This document shows positions 22,743 to 32,955 of a stretch of DNA of 64,000 nucleotides, piece by piece. This DNA is from Gracilimonas amylolytica. Lineage in GTDB: Bacteria; Bacteroidota; Rhodothermia; Balneolales; Balneolaceae. A program made the translations under genes and the position numbers. The notes beneath the pieces were generated by a model. That model did not search any database. It was given only the letters and a program-made list of their open reading frames with translations, and was not told the DNA's origin. The stretch covers positions 208,665 to 272,664 of the forward strand of contig NZ_PQBS01000035.1 of NCBI RefSeq assembly GCF_002911695.1. Reading direction: 5' to 3'. The stretch's first letter is position 1. Every line of letters starts with the position of its first letter.

Positions 22743-23387
22743 ATGGCGCAGATTTTCCCCAAGTGGACAAATCAAGTTCCCCGAAAAATCTTAATTGGAT
22801 TAATTGTTTTACTTAACGCGATCATATTCGGCGTTTGGTATTTCTTCTCACCTGAATACACAGATGTAGGCTATGCTCCGGAACAACCGGTTCCATACAG
22901 TCACAAACTTCATGTGGATCAGCTTGGACTTGATTGCCAATATTGTCACACCAGCGTATTTGATTCCAAACAAGCCAACATTCCGGCTACTCAAACTTGT
23001 ATGAACTGTCACAATCAGATCCAGACTGACAGTGAAAAGCTTGATTTAGTACGTGAAAGCTGGCAATCAGGAAAAGCCATTGAATGGGTTAGAGTCCACA
23101 ATCTGGCGGATTATGCGTATTTCAACCACTCTGCACACGTAAATGTGGGGGTTGGCTGTGAAAGCTGCCATGGAAGAATTGACAAGATGGAAGTTGTATA
23201 CCAAACGGAACCATTAAGTATGGGCTGGTGCCTTGATTGCCACCGTGAGCCTGAAAAATACATCCGTCCTGTAGATGAAGTGACTACTATGGGATATCAG
23301 GTTGAAAATCAGCTTGAGATCGGAAAAGAATTGGTAGACAAGAAAAATATTCATGCTCCAACCTACTGCCAGGGTTGCCATTATTAA
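22743..23387 (+). CDS. actA: ActA, pentaheme cytochrome c subunit of alternative complex III
   Basis: A 214-residue protein with one N-terminal membrane helix (about 16-34) and five heme-binding CXXCH sites: CQYCH, CMNCH, CESCH, CLDCH and CQGCH, the last at the extreme C-terminus. This is the known ActA arrangement in Rhodothermus marinus ACIII. It passes electrons from the quinol-oxidising membrane subunits toward ActE and the oxidase on the periplasmic side. It is first in an operon of about 13 kb. The next reading frame can begin inside its 3' end, but the ActB start is placed downstream. Confidence 0.96.
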   Translation: MAQIFPKWTNQVPRKILIGLIVLLNAIIFGVWYFFSPEYTDVGYAPEQPVPYSHKLHVDQLGLDCQYCHTSVFDSKQANIPATQTCMNCHNQIQTDSEKLDLVRESWQSGKAIEWVRVHNLADYAYFNHSAHVNVGVGCESCHGRIDKMEVVYQTEPLSMGWCLDCHREPEKYIRPVDEVTTMGYQVENQLEIGKELVDKKNIHAPTYCQGCHY

Positions 23388-23421
23388 TAATGTGAAGGAT
23401 TCAGAAATTACAGATCAACAG

Positions 23422-26400
23422 ATGAGCGAAGAAGTTAAACAAACTACATACTGGAAAAGCTTAAAAGAGTTAGCAAACAATAAGGAGTACCAAAAGTTTG
23501 CTGAGCGTGAATTCCCTGAAAACGCCACCGAGTTAATCGATGGCGTTTCCCGTCGCGGTTTCCTAAGGGTAATGGGTGCCTCAGTGGCACTTGCCGGATT
23601 AGCGGCTTGCCGTCGTCCGGTTCAAAAGATTCTCCCTTACTCCAAACAACCAGAAGATGTGGTGCCGGGTGTACCTTTATATTATGCAACCGCAATGCCG
23701 GTTCAGGGTAACCTTGTTGGATTGATCGCAGAGAACCACGAGGGAAGACCTACTAAATTAGAAGGAAATGACCTTCATCCTGCCAGTAAAGGTGGAACCA
23801 GTATCTTTAATCAGGCGGCTATTCTTGGACTTTACGATCCTGACCGCTCTCGTTCTCCTTTAAATAATGGCAAGAAAGCGACCAAAGAAGATTTTGCTGA
23901 ATTTGCAGCCTCTCATTTTGCCAATACCGGCCAAAGAGTGGCATTTATTTCGGAAGCCAACTCCTCTCCTACTTACAACAGTTTAAAGGAACAGGTAAGA
24001 TCCAGGTTCAGTAACTCTACCTGGGTAACTTACGAGCCTTTTGGTGAGGATAACATTATTGAAGGAAACCGGATTGCTTTCGGTAACCGCTTAAGAACAC
24101 ATTATAATTATACTAATGCTGATGTCATCGTTTCTCTGAATGATGACTTCATGGCTTCCACGCATCCAAACAGTGTGGAATACGCCAAACAAGTGTCTGC
24201 CCGACGTAAGGTCACAGATACTAATGGCGAAATGAACCGAATTTATGCGGTTGAAGATGCCTTTACTCTGACCGGTTCCTATGCGGATCACAGACTCAGA
24301 CTCAAAGCCAGCGAGATCGAAGCATTTACTTATGCACTTGCAGCGGCTCTTTCAACACGAATCAATGGCCTGAGTGCATTCAACGGATATTCTAATCAGT
24401 TTTTTGATCACAAGTGGATCACTGTACTGGCTGACGAATTGACCTCTAATGCAGGATCATCGGCTCTTTCTGTAGGCTCTCAATACAAACCTGAAGTACA
24501 GGCTGCAGTGGCAGCCATCAATCAGGCTCTTGGAAACGCAGGAAGCACAGTTAACTATCTTGAGGTTCCACATTTTGATGATCAGAACAACCATCAGGCA
24601 CTTTCTGATGTTGTGGCTGAAATGAAAGCCGGAAATATCGACACAGTTGTAATGGTTGGTGTGAACCCGGTTCATACCGCCCCTGCTGATCTTGATTTTG
24701 AAAACGCACTTACAAATGTAGAAACGGTTGTTAACCTATCTGACTACGTTGACGAAACCGCCAAGAAGACTACCTGGCACGTAAATCGCGCTCACTTCCT
24801 CGAAGCCTGGGGCGACGGCTACTCTTACGGCGGTGCCCGTTCAGTTATTCAGCCTCAGATACAGCCATTACACAACGGGTTGAGCGAAGTTGAATTCCTG
24901 AACACCATTGTTAACGGTGAATTGACCTCCGGTTACGATCTGGTTCAAAATACATTCAAAGGATATTACAGCTCCGGATTTGACACGCGATGGACCAACA
25001 TTCTGCACGATGGTATTGATACAACTGATAGTTACAGTGCAGCTAATGTGAGAATTGCCTCGGGTTTTGCCTCTGCAATGAATCAGGCTACCTCTAATGT
25101 ATCAACGACCTCCGGAATGGAAGTGGTTATTCGTCCGGATGCCACATTATATGATGGACGTTTTGCTAATCTTGGCTGGCTTCAGGAACTGCCTGACCCA
25201 ATGACCAAGATCACCTGGGACAACGTAGCCCTGATGAGTCCTGCTACGGCTGAAAAATTAGGTGTAAGCGAACAAACAGCCGGAAAAGACATTACTGACG
25301 TTGTTGAAATTACACTTAATGGAAAGTCTCTGAAGATCGCAGCCTGGATACAACCGGGTCATGCCGACGATTCTATTACACTGACGACCGGTTATGGTCG
25401 TGAAGGAATTGGCCGTGTTGCCAACTCTTATATGGATTATACCGCCGGCGGTGTTGATGTTTATCCGCTCAGAGGAACGGATACGATGTTCTACGCCTCT
25501 GCAGACGTTTCTAACACCGGCGATACTTACGAAATTGCCTGTGTGCAAGATCATCATAGCCTTGAAGGCCGTGATATGTACCGTCAGGCTTCCATTTCAG
25601 AATATAAAGAGAATCCGGATTTCGCCTCTTTTGAATCGGTTCACACCTACCCTGTACCGGGAATGGCTGAAGCGAAAGAAAATGGCGATACGGATGGACC
25701 TATCTCACTCTTTGACGAACAAACCTATCCTGACTACGAACCACAATGGGGAATGGCTATTGACCTGAACTCTTGCTTTGGTTGCGGGGTGTGTGTGATA
25801 GCATGTCAAAGTGAGAATAACATACCGGTTATCGGTAAGAAAGAAGTAAAACGTGGCCGTGAGATGCATTGGATCCGTAATGACCGATACTATGTCGGTG
25901 ATGATGCTGATTCTCCACAAGCGGTACACCAGCCGGTGCCATGTATGCATTGCGAATTGGCACCTTGCGAGCAGGTTTGCCCTGTTGCAGCCACGACCCA
26001 CAGTGAAGACGGCATGAACCAAATGACGTACAACCGTTGTATCGGAACCCGTTATTGCGCAAATAACTGTCCGTACAAAGTTCGCCGTTTCAACTTCTTC
26101 AACTATCCAAAAGAATATTTAACTACGGGCGATGACCCGGATATCATCCAGATGGCTATGAATCCGGAAGTTACCGTTCGTTTCCGCGGTGTGATGGAAA
26201 AATGTACGTATTGCGTACAGCGTGTTAACCGTGCCAAGATCGAAGCCAAGAAAGAAACCGGTTCTCCGAAGCCGGCTGATGGTACCGTGAAGACAGCTTG
26301 TCAGCAAGCATGTCCTGCCGATGCCATTTATTTTGGCGATCTGACCGACGATAACAGCGAAGTTGCCCGAATGAAGCGCAACGAACGAAATTTCCAGATG

Positions 26401-26475
26401 CTCGAGGAATTGAATACACGTCCGAGAACATCCTATATGGCTAAACTTACGAACCCAAACCCAGCTTTGGCTTAA
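23422..26475 (+). CDS. actB: ActB, molybdopterin-like/iron-sulfur subunit of alternative complex III
   Basis: About 1017 residues from ATG 23422 (MSEEVKQ). A longer frame begins at 23353, but it overlaps actA and adds no family-like sequence. A twin-arginine signal SRRGFL (about 43-48) leads into a lipobox-like LAAC (C63). The long middle part is a DMSO-reductase-like domain that in this family has no molybdenum cofactor. The C-terminal part is a ferredoxin domain with four Cys clusters: CFGCGVCVIAC, CMHCELAPCEQVC, CIGTRYCANNC and CTYC...CQQAC, for one 3Fe-4S and three 4Fe-4S centres in the known complex. Periplasmic side. Confidence 0.96.
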   Translation: MSEEVKQTTYWKSLKELANNKEYQKFAEREFPENATELIDGVSRRGFLRVMGASVALAGLAACRRPVQKILPYSKQPEDVVPGVPLYYATAMPVQGNLVGLIAENHEGRPTKLEGNDLHPASKGGTSIFNQAAILGLYDPDRSRSPLNNGKKATKEDFAEFAASHFANTGQRVAFISEANSSPTYNSLKEQVRSRFSNSTWVTYEPFGEDNIIEGNRIAFGNRLRTHYNYTNADVIVSLNDDFMASTHPNSVEYAKQVSARRKVTDTNGEMNRIYAVEDAFTLTGSYADHRLRLKASEIEAFTYALAAALSTRINGLSAFNGYSNQFFDHKWITVLADELTSNAGSSALSVGSQYKPEVQAAVAAINQALGNAGSTVNYLEVPHFDDQNNHQALSDVVAEMKAGNIDTVVMVGVNPVHTAPADLDFENALTNVETVVNLSDYVDETAKKTTWHVNRAHFLEAWGDGYSYGGARSVIQPQIQPLHNGLSEVEFLNTIVNGELTSGYDLVQNTFKGYYSSGFDTRWTNILHDGIDTTDSYSAANVRIASGFASAMNQATSNVSTTSGMEVVIRPDATLYDGRFANLGWLQELPDPMTKITWDNVALMSPATAEKLGVSEQTAGKDITDVVEITLNGKSLKIAAWIQPGHADDSITLTTGYGREGIGRVANSYMDYTAGGVDVYPLRGTDTMFYASADVSNTGDTYEIACVQDHHSLEGRDMYRQASISEYKENPDFASFESVHTYPVPGMAEAKENGDTDGPISLFDEQTYPDYEPQWGMAIDLNSCFGCGVCVIACQSENNIPVIGKKEVKRGREMHWIRNDRYYVGDDADSPQAVHQPVPCMHCELAPCEQVCPVAATTHSEDGMNQMTYNRCIGTRYCANNCPYKVRRFNFFNYPKEYLTTGDDPDIIQMAMNPEVTVRFRGVMEKCTYCVQRVNRAKIEAKKETGSPKPADGTVKTACQQACPADAIYFGDLTDDNSEVARMKRNERNFQMLEELNTRPRTSYMAKLTNPNPALA

Positions 26476-26502
26476 GATATTAATCAGGAATACATCCAAA
26501 AC

Positions 26503-27930
26503 ATGAGTAAATACCAATACGTACCGGAACCCGCTCTTGTAAAAGGCGACCATGACTTTTCGAGCCTTACACGACTGGTTACTGATATAAATTTACGTGA
26601 AACTCCCAAAGCATGGTATCTGGCCATGATGGGAGCCAATGCCCTGCTAATGTTAATGGTAGTTGCCATTGGATATTTGATATGGGAAGGAACCGGAATC
26701 TGGGGCCTTAACAATCCCGTTGGCTGGGGTTGGGCGATCATCAACTTTGTATGGTGGGTTGGTATTGGCCACGCCGGAACGCTGATCTCAGCGATCCTTT
26801 TCCTTTTCCGACAGGACTGGCGTACCGCCATTAACCGTTTCGCGGAAGCGATGACCATCTTTGCCGTAATGTGTGCCGGGGTATTTCCGGCTATTCACGT
26901 TGGCCGTATCTGGGTTGTCTACTGGATGTTTCCAATTCCTAACCAAATGGCAATGTGGCCAAACTTCAACTCCCCTCTCTTGTGGGACGTTTTTGCCGTA
27001 TCTACTTACTTCACAGTTTCTCTGCTATTCTGGTATGTTGGATTGGTTCCTGACCTTGCAACTATCCGTGACCGCGCAACTGATAAGATCAGAAAAGTTG
27101 CATACGGTATTTTTTCACTGGGATGGACAGGCTCAAACCGCCACTGGTGGAACTATGAAAAAGCTTATATGATCTTAGCCGGTTTGGCTACTCCACTGGT
27201 ACTTTCGGTTCACACCATTGTATCCTTTGACTTTGCCGTTTCCATGATCCCTGGATGGCACACTACTATTTTCCCTCCATACTTTGTTGCTGGTGCTATT
27301 TTCTCAGGTTTTGCGATGGTGCTTACGCTGATGATCGTAGCCCGTAAGATTTACGGAATGAAGGATATTATGACCGATGATCACATGGAAAAAATGAATA
27401 TTGTGATCCTTGTTACCGGGTCCATGGTTGGGTTTGCCTATATCATGGAGTTCTTTATTGCCTGGTACAGTGGCGTTGAATATGAGAAAGCGATCTTTAT
27501 GTTAAGAGCGACCGGACCATATGCATGGGCATATTGGGCGATGATGACTTGTAATGTATTTTCACCCCAGTTCTTCTGGTCCAAGAAATTAAGAAGAAGC
27601 GTCGGATTCACATTCTTCATCTCTATTGTGGTGAACATCGGTATGTGGTTCGAGCGATTTGTTATTACTGTGACCTCACTGGCAAACGATTATCTGCCCT
27701 CGAGCTGGGATTATTACAGCCCAACGATCTGGGATGTCATGACTTATGTTGGAACATTCGGTCTATTCTTTACCATGTTCCTTCTCTTCCTGCGCTTTTT
27801 ACCAATGATCGCTTTAGCAGAAGTTAAAGCAGTCATCCCACTGGCAGATCCTCATAATTACGATGAGGAAACCAATGAATACGTTGCCCCTAAAGTTGAA
27901 GTCCCTGAACCTCAATCTGAGAAGGTTTAA
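26503..27930 (+). CDS. actC: ActC, NrfD-like quinol-interacting subunit of ACIII
   Basis: A 475-residue membrane protein with about ten helices and the NrfD/PsrC fold. The N-terminus is soluble (about 1-40). [18 protein letters not shown] and [10 protein letters not shown] carry the His and Arg seen in the ActC quinol site region. The C-terminus is hydrophilic. With ActB and ActF it oxidises menaquinol. It follows actB by 27 bases and is paralogous to ActF, as in other ACIII operons. Confidence 0.95.
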   Translation: MSKYQYVPEPALVKGDHDFSSLTRLVTDINLRETPKAWYLAMMGANALLMLMVVAIGYLIWEGTGIWGLNNPVGWGWAIINFVWWVGIGHAGTLISAILFLFRQDWRTAINRFAEAMTIFAVMCAGVFPAIHVGRIWVVYWMFPIPNQMAMWPNFNSPLLWDVFAVSTYFTVSLLFWYVGLVPDLATIRDRATDKIRKVAYGIFSLGWTGSNRHWWNYEKAYMILAGLATPLVLSVHTIVSFDFAVSMIPGWHTTIFPPYFVAGAIFSGFAMVLTLMIVARKIYGMKDIMTDDHMEKMNIVILVTGSMVGFAYIMEFFIAWYSGVEYEKAIFMLRATGPYAWAYWAMMTCNVFSPQFFWSKKLRRSVGFTFFISIVVNIGMWFERFVITVTSLANDYLPSSWDYYSPTIWDVMTYVGTFGLFFTMFLLFLRFLPMIALAEVKAVIPLADPHNYDEETNEYVAPKVEVPEPQSEKV

Positions 27931-27934
27931 GAAT

Positions 27935-28480
27935 ATGAGTACTACAGAAGATCAAAAAATACACGGTATTCTTGCGGAATTTAGAAATCCCAAGGAACTC
28001 ACAGATGTAGCCAAAAAAATGGTGAACTCCGGTTACAGCAAGTTCGATACATTCAGTCCATTCCCGATCCACGGTATGGATAAGGCCATGAATCTGAAAA
28101 AGTCTAAATTAGGCTGGATCGTACTTGGCCACGGCATACTTGGTTTCAGTATTGCCATTGCGATGATGTATTTTATGTCTGTAATTGATTACCCACTGAA
28201 CATAAGTGGTAAACCATTTTTCAATGCACCGGCCTGGGTGCCTATTACTTTTGAATTAACGGTACTTTTATCCGCTTTCGGAGCTGTTTTTGGGATGTTC
28301 TTCCTGAACGGACTTCCGAAACTGCACAATCCTCTTTTCAATTCAGAACGGTTCAAAAAAGCCACTGATGACGGATTCTTCGCATGCATTGAAGCAGATG
28401 ATGACATGTTTGAGGCAGAAAAAGTGAAAGCACTTTTTCAGGAAGCCGGTGCTACCCACATTGAGGAAGTTTATGAATAA
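27935..28480 (+). CDS. actD: ActD, small membrane subunit of ACIII
   Basis: 181 residues from ATG 27935 (MSTTEDQ). A longer frame from 27863 lies inside actC and is rejected because GAAGG precedes 27935 and the actC stop lies only four bases before it. DUF3341 type: an N-terminal soluble part with FRNPKELTDVAKK..GY, then two helices (about 60-80 and 100-120), and a C-terminal alpha/beta piece with EEVYE at the end. It has the HGILG...P..FNAPAWVPITFE region between and within helices. It is a structural part of ACIII. Its stop overlaps the ActE start. Confidence 0.92.
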   Translation: MSTTEDQKIHGILAEFRNPKELTDVAKKMVNSGYSKFDTFSPFPIHGMDKAMNLKKSKLGWIVLGHGILGFSIAIAMMYFMSVIDYPLNISGKPFFNAPAWVPITFELTVLLSAFGAVFGMFFLNGLPKLHNPLFNSERFKKATDDGFFACIEADDDMFEAEKVKALFQEAGATHIEEVYE

Positions 28481-29507
28481 GAAATCTACACATATACCAT
28501 TTTCAGGAATGAACGTAAAAGGACTACTTAAGGTAGCCAGTGTATTTGCATTGGGTATCTCCTTATCAGCCTGCCAGGGACAGATCAGTGAAAAACCTCC
28601 TATTCATCCAAATATGAATATGGATCAACAGCCAAGAAAAGAAGCTCAGGAAGTAAATAATTTCTTCGCTGATGGACGCACCATGCGTACCCCTGTGGAA
28701 GGAACCGTTGCCCGAGGCTTAGCCAAAACTGATAAAGCTTTGTATCAAGGCGTTGACGAAAACGGTGAATTCATTGACTACATCCCCGTAGATCTGACAA
28801 AATCATTCCTCTACCGGGGCAAAGAGCGTTATGAGATCTTTTGTACTCCCTGCCACGGACAAACCGGAGCAGGAAATGGGGTGATCATGGAAGGTGGATA
28901 CGGTTATGTTCCGGCTCCATCCTATCATGAGCAGCGTGTACGTGAATTATCTGATGGAGCATTATACTCTGCCATCTATAACGGTGTCAGAACCATGCCT
29001 TCCTATGCCACACAGATCCCGGTTGAAGACCGATGGGCAATTGTAGGTTACATACGTGCGCTTCAAGCCAGTCAAAATGTATCTGAACAGGAATTACAAG
29101 AATTTGATGTTGATATCGCTTCACTTCAGGCAAAAGCTAATGAAGAACAAGCAAAGGCAGATTCCATTGCCGCAGCAAGACAACCACAGGAAGCTCCTGA
29201 ACCATCTATTGAAATTGGACAACAAGCTATCACGGCTAATGCCTGCGGAACTTGCCACAGTGAAGACGGTTCTGCGGGAATCGGACCAACCTGGGCAGGA
29301 TTATTTGGCAGTGAGGGTGAAGTGGTAACGGCTGATGGCGAGACCATCACAGTTACCAAAGATGAAGATTACATTCGCGAGTCTATTGTTGAACCTAATG
29401 CCAAAAAACCTGTTGGTTTTGAGCAAATGGTGATGGCTTCATACAGCTATCTGGCTGATCATGAAATTGAGTCCATCATCCTCTATATCAAAAATCTTAA
29501 TAACTAA
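28473..29507 (+). CDS. actE: ActE, diheme cytochrome c lipoprotein of ACIII
   Basis: 344 residues from ATG 28473, which overlaps the actD stop and has GAGG just upstream. Lipobox LSAC places the lipidated Cys at 34. The first heme site CTPCH is at 124-128 in the usual ActE domain. A second cytochrome c domain follows an Ala/Glu/Gln-rich linker and has CGTCH at 258-262, with an M-x-M segment as likely ligand. Classical ActE is monoheme, so the second domain is an addition. That domain strongly resembles the C-terminal heme domain of CoxB (32013-32954). It probably delivers electrons from ActA to caa3. Confidence 0.92.
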   Translation: MNKKSTHIPFSGMNVKGLLKVASVFALGISLSACQGQISEKPPIHPNMNMDQQPRKEAQEVNNFFADGRTMRTPVEGTVARGLAKTDKALYQGVDENGEFIDYIPVDLTKSFLYRGKERYEIFCTPCHGQTGAGNGVIMEGGYGYVPAPSYHEQRVRELSDGALYSAIYNGVRTMPSYATQIPVEDRWAIVGYIRALQASQNVSEQELQEFDVDIASLQAKANEEQAKADSIAAARQPQEAPEPSIEIGQQAITANACGTCHSEDGSAGIGPTWAGLFGSEGEVVTADGETITVTKDEDYIRESIVEPNAKKPVGFEQMVMASYSYLADHEIESIILYIKNLNN

Positions 29508-29532
29508 GAACTTTGCTTAACAAACTTATAAA

Positions 29533-30744
29533 ATGAGTCATAAGCCTACTATAACAGATACTCTACAATTTCCAGCCGACAGCAAAGTTCCAGGTGCACT
29601 TTTTGGCGTTGGTGCTGTTGGATTAATAGCCACGATCATTGGGTATTTCCTGGATGCTGATCAGTTCTTCTTTTCATACCTGGTCAGCTTTACCTTTTTC
29701 TCGGGAATTGCCCTTTCAGCATTGATCATGGTCATGTTACACCATATCACCAAATCCAGCTGGGGTGTGGTCTTCAGAAGGATCTCTGAATCATTTACTG
29801 CCAATATCTGGATATGGGCTATCTTTGTAGTGCCGATTCTCTTTGGAATCCACAATCTGTACCACTGGAGTCACCCTGAATTATTAGAGTATGGTACCGA
29901 AGAGTATGACAAGATCGTATCCGGAAAGTCTCCATTCCTGAATTCTACCTTTTTTATCATTCGTCAGGTGATCTATTTTGCGATCTGGGGATTCCTGGGT
30001 TATAAACTCCACAAGGTTTCTGTACAAATGGATGAGACCAACGATTGGGGGTTATCTGCTCTTTTGAGAAAGGTAAGTGCTCCCGGCATCCTTCTATTTG
30101 CTTTTACTGTGGCTTTTGCCGGCTTTGACTGGTTAATGTCCCTTGATCCACACTGGTTCTCTACCATGTTTGGTGTATATTTCTTTGCTATTAATTTCCA
30201 GGCTTTCTGGCCTATCATGATCCTTATCGTGTTTTACCTGCATAAACAGGGATTATTGACTAACACGATCCGTCAGGTACATATCTATGACCTGGGGGCA
30301 TGGTTCTTTGCCTTTACAGTTTTTTATGCCTACATCGCATTTTCACAGTTCCTGTTGATCTACTATGCTAACCTTCCTGAAGAAACTCTTTGGTATTATC
30401 ACAGAATGGAAGGTGGATGGCAGTATCTGCTTTACGGATCTCTGATCTTCCGTTTTGCCGTTCCATTCTTAGTACTTCTGAACAGAGAAGCTAAGAAGAA
30501 CAGAATGATATTGGGTGGAATGTCAGCTTTGGTTCTGATCATTCATTTTGCAGAGATCTACTGGATCGCAATGCCAACCCTTTATGATCACGGTTTCAGC
30601 TTCAGCTGGATGGATATAACTGCTTTCTTAGGATTAGGTGGTGTATTCTTTGGATTATTCTTCCGTCAGTTCAAACAGAATGACATGATCCCTAAGAATG
30701 ATCCAAAACTTGAAGACTGTCTCTCCAAATCATATCACCAATAA
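29533..30744 (+). CDS. actF: ActF, second NrfD-like subunit of ACIII
   Basis: A 403-residue membrane protein with about ten helices, NrfD-like and paralogous to ActC. Features include MLHHITKSSWGVVFRRISE near helix 2-3, FAGFDWLMSLDPHWFSTMFGVY mid-protein, and a final hydrophilic tail. It completes the two-NrfD membrane core of ACIII. It starts 25 bases after actE and is followed by a small membrane-protein gene after 14 bases. Confidence 0.95.
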   Translation: MSHKPTITDTLQFPADSKVPGALFGVGAVGLIATIIGYFLDADQFFFSYLVSFTFFSGIALSALIMVMLHHITKSSWGVVFRRISESFTANIWIWAIFVVPILFGIHNLYHWSHPELLEYGTEEYDKIVSGKSPFLNSTFFIIRQVIYFAIWGFLGYKLHKVSVQMDETNDWGLSALLRKVSAPGILLFAFTVAFAGFDWLMSLDPHWFSTMFGVYFFAINFQAFWPIMILIVFYLHKQGLLTNTIRQVHIYDLGAWFFAFTVFYAYIAFSQFLLIYYANLPEETLWYYHRMEGGWQYLLYGSLIFRFAVPFLVLLNREAKKNRMILGGMSALVLIIHFAEIYWIAMPTLYDHGFSFSWMDITAFLGLGGVFFGLFFRQFKQNDMIPKNDPKLEDCLSKSYHQ

Positions 30745-30758
30745 ATAATTTATTTACG

Positions 30759-31169
30759 ATGTCAGATAAGCAAAATTCAGAACACAAACCTAACGAGGCT
30801 GAAGAAGCTGCAATGGTAAATGATGAAGGATCCGTTGAAGATGTAGATCTTACAACAGAAGATGATGAGTTAGCATCCGGTGTTTCGCATGGTGTGATGA
30901 GTGACAATCTCAATTACAGCAAACTGATATTCTGGTCAACCATTGGAACTTCACTTGTTATAATATTTGTGATCTCTATGGTTTTTTTCTCACAATACAG
31001 TTTATTTGAAGCACAAAAAGAAGCTTCACTGAGAGTAACTTATTCTGATTTTTCCGAATTGAGAGCCGAACAAGAACAAGAGTTAAACAGTTTTGGAGTG
31101 GTAGACCTTGAAGAAGGCATCTACCGCATTCCTATTGACAGTGCAATTAGTAAAATTGCTATAGATTAA
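30759..31169 (+). CDS. Single-helix membrane protein in the ACIII-caa3 operon (possible ActG)
   Basis: A 136-residue protein with a highly acidic, disordered N-terminus (1-50), one membrane helix (about 60-82, ending MVFFSQYSLF), and a C-terminal part with QEQELNSFGVVD and the segment EGIYRIPIDSAIS. The last stretch, a 'G-IPI-AM/I' type motif, resembles a docking peptide seen in small oxidase- or ACIII-associated proteins. Position after actF suggests an ActG-type accessory subunit, but homology is not established by eye. It is most likely a structural or tethering piece between ACIII and caa3. Confidence 0.65.
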   Translation: MSDKQNSEHKPNEAEEAAMVNDEGSVEDVDLTTEDDELASGVSHGVMSDNLNYSKLIFWSTIGTSLVIIFVISMVFFSQYSLFEAQKEASLRVTYSDFSELRAEQEQELNSFGVVDLEEGIYRIPIDSAISKIAID

Positions 31170-31179
31170 ATAACCACCT

Positions 31180-32013
31180 ATGAGACGTATTACACTGCCG
31201 GCAATATTTGTATTGTTAGCAGTGTTTCTGAATTCACTTTCTGCTTTTGCACAGCTTAATCGTGAAGAACCGGACGCGCTGCAAAACCTGGGCATAGACG
31301 AGCATTTGGGTGATTTCATCCCCCTTGATGCCAAATTTGCGACCTCGACCGGCGATAGTGTGACCATTGGTGATTTATTGGAGGAAGGAAAACCTGTTTT
31401 ATTGAATCCTCTTTACTATGAATGTCCCATGTTATGTGGACTTGTGCTTGACGGGACCCTGAATGTGATCGAGGATCTCGCCTGGAAGCCCGGTAAAGAT
31501 TTTATTGTTATTTCGGTCAGTATTGATCCGGAAGAAGACGCCGAATTAGCCAGAAAGACCAAAGAAAATTATCTGGCACAAATGGATTCCACGACTAAAA
31601 GTGGATGGCATTTTCTGACCGGAAATAAAACTGAGATCGATAAAGTAGTTGAAGCTGCGGGCTTTAAATACAAAGAAATTGAAGAGACCGGTGAGTATGC
31701 GCACAGTGCTGCTATTATCTTACTGAGTCCTAAAGGGAAGATCACCAGATATTTATACGGTATCTCCTATGACGAATTTGACGTACGAAACGCACTGTAT
31801 GAATCTGCCGATGGAAAGATAGGAAGCACCATCGATAAGGTAGTGATGTATTGTTATCAATACGATCCTGATTCCGGCAGTTATGTACCTATGGCGTTCA
31901 ACATTATGAAGCTTGGTGGCTTGGCTACACTGATATTTCTCGGTATATTCTTAGGCCTCCTCTGGCTTCGCGAAAAACGCAAAAACACAACCTCAAAATC
32001 TGAATTTAACTAA
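31180..32013 (+). CDS. sco: SCO1/SenC-family copper chaperone for CuA assembly
   Basis: A 277-residue protein with a signal peptide (about 1-24), a thioredoxin-like SCO domain, and a C-terminal membrane helix (about 245-265). Copper ligands are CPMLC (CxxxC, about 82-86) and a His in EYAHSA (about 176). In the known family it delivers copper to the CuA site of oxidase subunit II. It ends TAATG, with its stop overlapping the coxB start by one base. It might also serve CuA of NosZ; that is speculative. Confidence 0.94.
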   Translation: MRRITLPAIFVLLAVFLNSLSAFAQLNREEPDALQNLGIDEHLGDFIPLDAKFATSTGDSVTIGDLLEEGKPVLLNPLYYECPMLCGLVLDGTLNVIEDLAWKPGKDFIVISVSIDPEEDAELARKTKENYLAQMDSTTKSGWHFLTGNKTEIDKVVEAAGFKYKEIEETGEYAHSAAIILLSPKGKITRYLYGISYDEFDVRNALYESADGKIGSTIDKVVMYCYQYDPDSGSYVPMAFNIMKLGGLATLIFLGIFLGLLWLREKRKNTTSKSEFN

Positions 32014-32954
32014 TGGGCAGTTTATTCGACTTCATGCTCCCGGAATTAAAATCTCCTTTAACCGGGGCAAGTACCGATGCATTGATGGGTTTCATCCACC
32101 TTGTAAGCTTTATCATTCTTGCCGGTGTTACCATTGCAATGATCTACTTTGCAATCAAGTACAAACGCAAATCTGATGATGACCAAACACCACTTATCAC
32201 ACATAACAACACTCTGGAGCTTACCTGGTCAGTTATTCCTCTAATACTCGTATTCATTGTATTTGGATGGGGATATTCAGGATGGCTGAATCTGAAAGCC
32301 GTACCCGACAATGCGTATGAAATACAAGTTTCTGCATACAAATGGGGATGGACATTCAGCTACGAAAACGGTGCTCAGGTCGGGAATGAGGTTCATGTAC
32401 CTGCCGGTCGCCCTGTAAAGCTTGTGATGAAATCACAGGATGTACTTCACTCCTTTTTTGTACCTGATTATCGCATCAAGCAAGACGTTCTCCCTAACCG
32501 CTATACCTATGTTTGGTTCCAGGCTGATGAAGCCGGAGAATCTCAGGTCTTTTGTACCGAGTATTGCGGAACATCACACTCTGACATGCTTGCCAAGGTA
32601 ATTGTTCACACTCAAAGTGATTTTGAGAACTGGTTAGCTTCACAAAACACCGGTGGCGGTGGAACCCCTGTTGAACGAGGTGAAAGCCTGTTAACCCTTC
32701 AGGGCTGTATAACCTGCCACTCTGTGGATGGTTCTGAAAAGATCGGACCTACCTTCCAGGGACTGTTTGGCCGTGAGGAAACAATGACTGACGGTACCAC
32801 CTTAACTGTAGACGAAAACTACATAAGAGAGTCTATTCTGGATCCCGGTGCTAAGATCGTGGAAGGATACCAAAACCAAATGGTTAGTTACGAAGGTCGC
32901 TTAAGCGATGACGACATTTCTGATATTATTGAATACATAAAAACTTTAGATTAA
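32013..32954 (+). CDS. coxB: caa3 oxidase subunit II with fused cytochrome c domain
   Basis: A 313-residue protein: two membrane helices (about 25-45 and 68-88), a cupredoxin CuA domain, and a C-terminal cytochrome c domain. CuA ligands are visible in VLHSF and [12 protein letters not shown]. The heme site is CITCH in the last 90 residues. The fusion defines a caa3-type enzyme that takes electrons directly from ACIII. The heme domain resembles the second heme domain of ActE in the same operon. Confidence 0.96.
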   Translation: MGSLFDFMLPELKSPLTGASTDALMGFIHLVSFIILAGVTIAMIYFAIKYKRKSDDDQTPLITHNNTLELTWSVIPLILVFIVFGWGYSGWLNLKAVPDNAYEIQVSAYKWGWTFSYENGAQVGNEVHVPAGRPVKLVMKSQDVLHSFFVPDYRIKQDVLPNRYTYVWFQADEAGESQVFCTEYCGTSHSDMLAKVIVHTQSDFENWLASQNTGGGGTPVERGESLLTLQGCITCHSVDGSEKIGPTFQGLFGREETMTDGTTLTVDENYIRESILDPGAKIVEGYQNQMVSYEGRLSDDDISDIIEYIKTLD

Positions 32955-32955
32955 C

